NCBI GenBank assembly: GCA_016190375.1 | Contig: JACPQR010000198.1 | Span: 1-38,305, forward strand | DNA from: Deltaproteobacteria bacterium | GTDB lineage: Bacteria; Myxococcota_A; Polyangia; JACPQR01 | Length of the DNA stretch: 38,305 nt | Reading direction: 5' to 3' | In this document: positions 35,518 to 38,305 of the stretch, in pieces | Position numbering within the stretch: position 1 is the first letter of the stretch | Layout of the letters: each line of letters starts with the position of its first letter | The notes under the pieces: model-generated | Seen by the model: only the letters and a program-made list of their open reading frames with translations | Database searches by the model: none | What the model was told of the DNA's origin: nothing | Position numbers and translations under genes: made by a program

Positions 35518-38082
35518 ATGATCAAAGAAATCTTCCGGCCTGCGTCGCTTCGACACGCCTGTCTCGCGCCGCCCGTCTCGGGCCATGCGTGGCGAGCCGG
35601 CGTGTGCCGCGCACCGCTCGCACTGCTCGTGGTCTTCACCGCAGCCGCGGTCGTGGTCCACGGTTGCGGCGGCGGCGACGACGACCCCACACCCGACGCC
35701 GGTGGCGAAGGCGAAGGCGGGGGAGAGGGTGAAGGCGAAGGCCAGCCATCCTGCGGAAACGGCGTCGTCGACGGCGCGGAAGATTGCGAGCGCGACGTCG
35801 GCTGTTCGGCCGACCATGTGTGCACCGCGGTGTGTGTCTGCGAGGACGATCCGCCGGCGCCGATGACGAGCCAGGCCCTCATCGAGCAGGCCGTCGATGA
35901 CGGCGCGATCGACTACGCGACCTCGCTACAGTACCGCGTCTGGGCGCTCTTTCATGCGCCCGAGCTGCCCGAGGCCTACGACGGCGTCGGGACCTTGGGC
36001 GACGACGCGTACCTCTTCCTCGAGCTCTCGCACGCACGCGAGTCTCTGCCCGCCGAGGTAGAGGCGGCGATCGCGCCGTACCTCGTGCGGCCGACGGACC
36101 CGACCAGCGCGTTCTCGGAGCCACCAGCCGAGGGCGACTTCTCGTTCGGGCCCGGGCCGGCACCCCAGGTCCGGTGCCCGCTCGACGCGGCCGGCAGGCC
36201 CGACTGGCGCTCCACGGGCACCGACCACTTCGTCATCTGGTCGTGCGGCTACGCCGACCCGGAGGGCGACCGATACTCGATCCAGCGCGGCGTCGCCGGA
36301 GAAGTCGCGGAGCAAGCGTACGACAAGATGCAATCCTTCGCGGTGCCCCGCGCCGACGTGAACATCGACGGTCCCGCGCCGGCCACTCGCACAGACATCT
36401 ACCTGTTGGCGGCCAACGAGTGCCGGCTCCGCGGGGGCTTCTGCGTGCCCATTCCAGGCGACGCCCTGGCTGCCGCGGTGCCGGTGGGCCCGTGCGACCG
36501 GGCCTCAGGCCCCTTCACATCGAGCGGTTACCTGCTGATGAACGTCCTCAGCGTGCCTCTCGAGGCGCCCATCGCCCTCGAGGAATCGACCTTCCGTGCC
36601 CACCTGGTGCACGAGCTCTTTCACGTCTTGTCGTATGGGTTGAACCTGGAGGCCCAGGGGGGCACCTGCCCGGGTGGACCGCGGCTTCCGCCCCAGGAGG
36701 CGAGGTCGTGGCTGACGGAGGCGTCGGCGGAATGGTCGTCGTTCGCGTTCTTCCCCCCAGATGACCCCGGCCGCAGGACGAAGCTCTTTGTCGAGTTCCA
36801 GGACAGGCGCCGGTACCTGCGGTCGGGGCTGCACGAGACGCGCGAGATGCTCCCGTACGAGGCTCGGCTGTACCCGTTCTTCCTGCAATCGGAGTCGAAC
36901 AGGGAGCCGGCGCCGTTCCTGGACTTCTGGAAGACGAGCCAACCCGCCCGCACGATCGCCCAGCTCGACCATCGCCTCGATCTGGCCTTCTCGTTCGCCG
37001 ACGAGTTTCCCGAGCTCGCCGTCCGGAACGTCAACCGTGAGCTCCCCGGCTACAGCCCGACGCCGCACTGGGAGTTCGATAATGAGCTGCCGCTCGACAT
37101 CTCGCCTCGCATGATGGAGCCCGCGCTCCCCTTGTGGGCTCCGAGCCCGGCCTTGCTCCCGCCCGTCGCCATCTCGCCCCTGGCTGCCCACTACGATCAC
37201 ATGCGCATCCCCGAGGAGACTCGCTGGGTGAGGATCGACATCCGGCCACTGCCGAACGCCGAGCACCTGGCCCTCGATGCGATAGTGAACGTCCGCGGCT
37301 CGTGGAAGCGTCTGAGCCCGTCCGGTCCGGTGCTCGACTTCTGTCGCGAGGGGGATGACGAGGACGTCTCGGAGCTCTACCTCGTGATCTCGAACTTCGA
37401 CCACGACCGCGCCGGCAGCTCGGAGGGCGAGTACCGGATCACGACGGCGACCGCATGCCCCGGTGGATGGAGCGGGAGCATCACCGCCGTGGCCACCGTC
37501 GACCGCAACGAGACCGCCGAGAGCGGTCCGTACACGACCGTGACCGACCACCACCAGCGCGAGGAGCAGACGTGGACGGTCACGGGCACCGAGCTCGTCT
37601 TGCCCCCGGGCATGCCGGCGGGGTTCGAGACCGAGCAGGTCTCGACGGCCTGGCGAGCCCACAAGACGTACGCCGAGACGATCACGTTCACGGACCCGGA
37701 CTGCGGCGTCACGACCGACGTGTCCGCGGGCGTCGCCGAAGGCACCGGACCCACGGTGTTCACGGCCACGCCCGGAGGGCCCGGAGCTTACTCGTTCTTT
37801 CCTCAGGCCGTCGGCCACGAGTACCAGATGACGATCGTCCAGACGCACGACGCCTGCGACGGCACGCACGCGACCTTCGAAGGAACCCAGGCCTACTACG
37901 AGAACCTCGGCCTCATGGCTGCCGTCCAGGAGTTCATTCCGATGCACGAGCTCGAGGGCGATCCCGGCCACTTCGTCGGCTCGGTGACGTTCATACATCA
38001 AGAGATTCCGCTCGAAGGTGGCAGCGAGATCGTCGATCAGACGCTCAGCTGGGACCTGGTCCGCACGCCACTTTCGGAGTGA
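35518..38082 (+). CDS. Large lipoprotein with gluzincin-like HExxH metallopeptidase motif
   Basis: 854 residues from ATG 35518. A long basic N-terminus (1-31) is followed by a hydrophobic helix (LALLVVFTAAAVVVHGCGGG, Cys about 50), predicted to be a lipoprotein signal. A Gly/Glu linker precedes a small Cys module, SCGNGVVDGAEDCE, of the DUF4215 type common in Myxococcota. The central domain has HLVHELFHVLSYG (His365, Glu366, His369) and WLTEASAEWSS 32 residues later, whose first Glu could be the third zinc ligand of a gluzincin. A C-terminal beta-rich part (about 560-854) contains LYLVISNF and a section rich in Thr with paired Cys. I do not recognise a named family. Activity is inferred from the motif only. 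It overlaps a small convergent frame at its 3' end. Confidence 0.82.
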   Translation: MIKEIFRPASLRHACLAPPVSGHAWRAGVCRAPLALLVVFTAAAVVVHGCGGGDDDPTPDAGGEGEGGGEGEGEGQPSCGNGVVDGAEDCERDVGCSADHVCTAVCVCEDDPPAPMTSQALIEQAVDDGAIDYATSLQYRVWALFHAPELPEAYDGVGTLGDDAYLFLELSHARESLPAEVEAAIAPYLVRPTDPTSAFSEPPAEGDFSFGPGPAPQVRCPLDAAGRPDWRSTGTDHFVIWSCGYADPEGDRYSIQRGVAGEVAEQAYDKMQSFAVPRADVNIDGPAPATRTDIYLLAANECRLRGGFCVPIPGDALAAAVPVGPCDRASGPFTSSGYLLMNVLSVPLEAPIALEESTFRAHLVHELFHVLSYGLNLEAQGGTCPGGPRLPPQEARSWLTEASAEWSSFAFFPPDDPGRRTKLFVEFQDRRRYLRSGLHETREMLPYEARLYPFFLQSESNREPAPFLDFWKTSQPARTIAQLDHRLDLAFSFADEFPELAVRNVNRELPGYSPTPHWEFDNELPLDISPRMMEPALPLWAPSPALLPPVAISPLAAHYDHMRIPEETRWVRIDIRPLPNAEHLALDAIVNVRGSWKRLSPSGPVLDFCREGDDEDVSELYLVISNFDHDRAGSSEGEYRITTATACPGGWSGSITAVATVDRNETAESGPYTTVTDHHQREEQTWTVTGTELVLPPGMPAGFETEQVSTAWRAHKTYAETITFTDPDCGVTTDVSAGVAEGTGPTVFTATPGGPGAYSFFPQAVGHEYQMTIVQTHDACDGTHATFEGTQAYYENLGLMAAVQEFIPMHELEGDPGHFVGSVTFIHQEIPLEGGSEIVDQTLSWDLVRTPLSE

Positions 38083-38182
38083 CCTCGTCGACCCGCAAGA
38101 CCTCGGTCAGATCACACTCGAAGCAGCGGTCCCGCACGGCCGCGTCGTCCGGGTACAGCCATTCCGCTCCGAGGCTCGTCAC
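38045..38182 (-). CDS. Possible small protein (45 aa) coupled to the NtrC-type regulator gene
   Basis: A GTG at 38182 overlaps the regulator stop as GTGA and opens 45 codons: MTSLGAEWLYPDDAAVRDRC, then FECDLTEVLRVDEV. The last 38 bp overlap the end of the convergent lipoprotein gene. The stop-start overlap and the folded-looking sequence with a Cys-x-x-Cys argue for coding; the short length argues against certainty. Confidence 0.4.
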   Translation of the reverse strand: MTSLGAEWLYPDDAAVRDRCFECDLTEVLRVDEVTPKVACGPGPS

Positions 38183-38305
38183 TCGTCGAGGTCCGAGTCC
38201 GAGATGTCGTGCGCGCGGAGCTTCTCCCAGAGGTTCTTTCGGGAGATGCCGAGAAGGTCCGCCGCGCGGCCCCTCTTGCCGCCCGCAAGGCCGAGCGCCC
38301 GGAGC
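38179..38305 (-). CDS. NtrC-type (sigma-54-dependent) response regulator, C-terminal Fis-type helix-turn-helix, partial
   Basis: Only the last 42 codons are in the window. They read LRALGLAGGKRGRAADLLGI, then SRKNLWEKLRAHDISD and an acidic end. This is the Fis-type DNA-binding domain that ends NtrC-like activators, with the usual 'GN-x-x-x-A-A-x-x-L-G-I-S-R-x-x-L-W-x-K-L' pattern. The upstream receiver and AAA+ domains, if present, lie beyond the right edge. Its target cannot be told from here. Confidence 0.85.
   Translation of the reverse strand, partial: LRALGLAGGKRGRAADLLGISRKNLWEKLRAHDISDSDLDE

Overview
The window is very GC-rich, densely coding DNA that points to a member of the Myxococcota. 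The signs are: several surface proteins ending in MYXO-CTERM-like tails (Gly-Cys, hydrophobic helix, Arg cluster); MopE-type Asn-Asp-Cys-Asp metal-binding motifs; many lipoproteins; a PilZ protein of the Myxococcus paralogous type; a Hanks-type kinase with a transmembrane tail; and an EF-G2-type GTPase. No rRNA, tRNA or CRISPR array was seen.

Region 1 (1-8042) is an accessory island. It starts with the C-terminus of a RAYT/Y1-type transposase, followed by a GC palindrome and a decayed IS66 transposase whose catalytic Glu segment is deleted. Next comes a complete, tightly packed type I Zorya anti-phage operon: zorA (MotA-like motor), zorB (MotB/OmpA-like stator), zorC (EH_Signature protein) and zorD (SNF2 helicase/nuclease). 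A remnant of an IS21-family istB closes the island. The ZorA tail is short compared with the E. coli type I protein.

Region 2 (8043-14338, minus strand) carries four secreted S1-family serine proteases. Three are tandem paralogues with one architecture: lipoprotein signal, S1 domain, MopE-like motif, five Cys-rich modules of about 40 residues, and a MYXO-CTERM-like tail. The fourth is a minimal protease. None has Asp at the trypsin specificity position.

Region 3 (14439-23106) holds a cardiolipin-synthase-like PLD protein coupled to an M1 metallopeptidase, two small proteins (one membrane, one coiled-coil), an M15 peptidase with a MYXO-CTERM tail, a MopE/beta-propeller lipoprotein, a PilZ protein and a hemerythrin-domain protein.

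Region 4 (23107-29887) has an OppD-OppF-Ser/Thr kinase operon without permeases, a perfect 15-bp inverted repeat, a lipoprotein in which a seven-bladed propeller seems inserted inside a MopE motif, and EF-G2.

Region 5 (29908-34617, minus strand) contains a hicBA toxin-antitoxin pair, whose toxin ends early at an in-frame amber codon, and the housekeeping order dnaX-ybaB-recR followed by a LolA/DUF4292-like lipoprotein and an unknown protein.

Region 6 (34618-38305) has a Cys-rich lipoprotein, possible tiny genes, a large lipoprotein metallopeptidase, and the C-terminus of an NtrC-type regulator that runs off the edge.

The strongest 'system' is the Zorya operon. The least described features are the triplicated protease/Cys-module surface proteins and the propeller-in-MopE lipoprotein.
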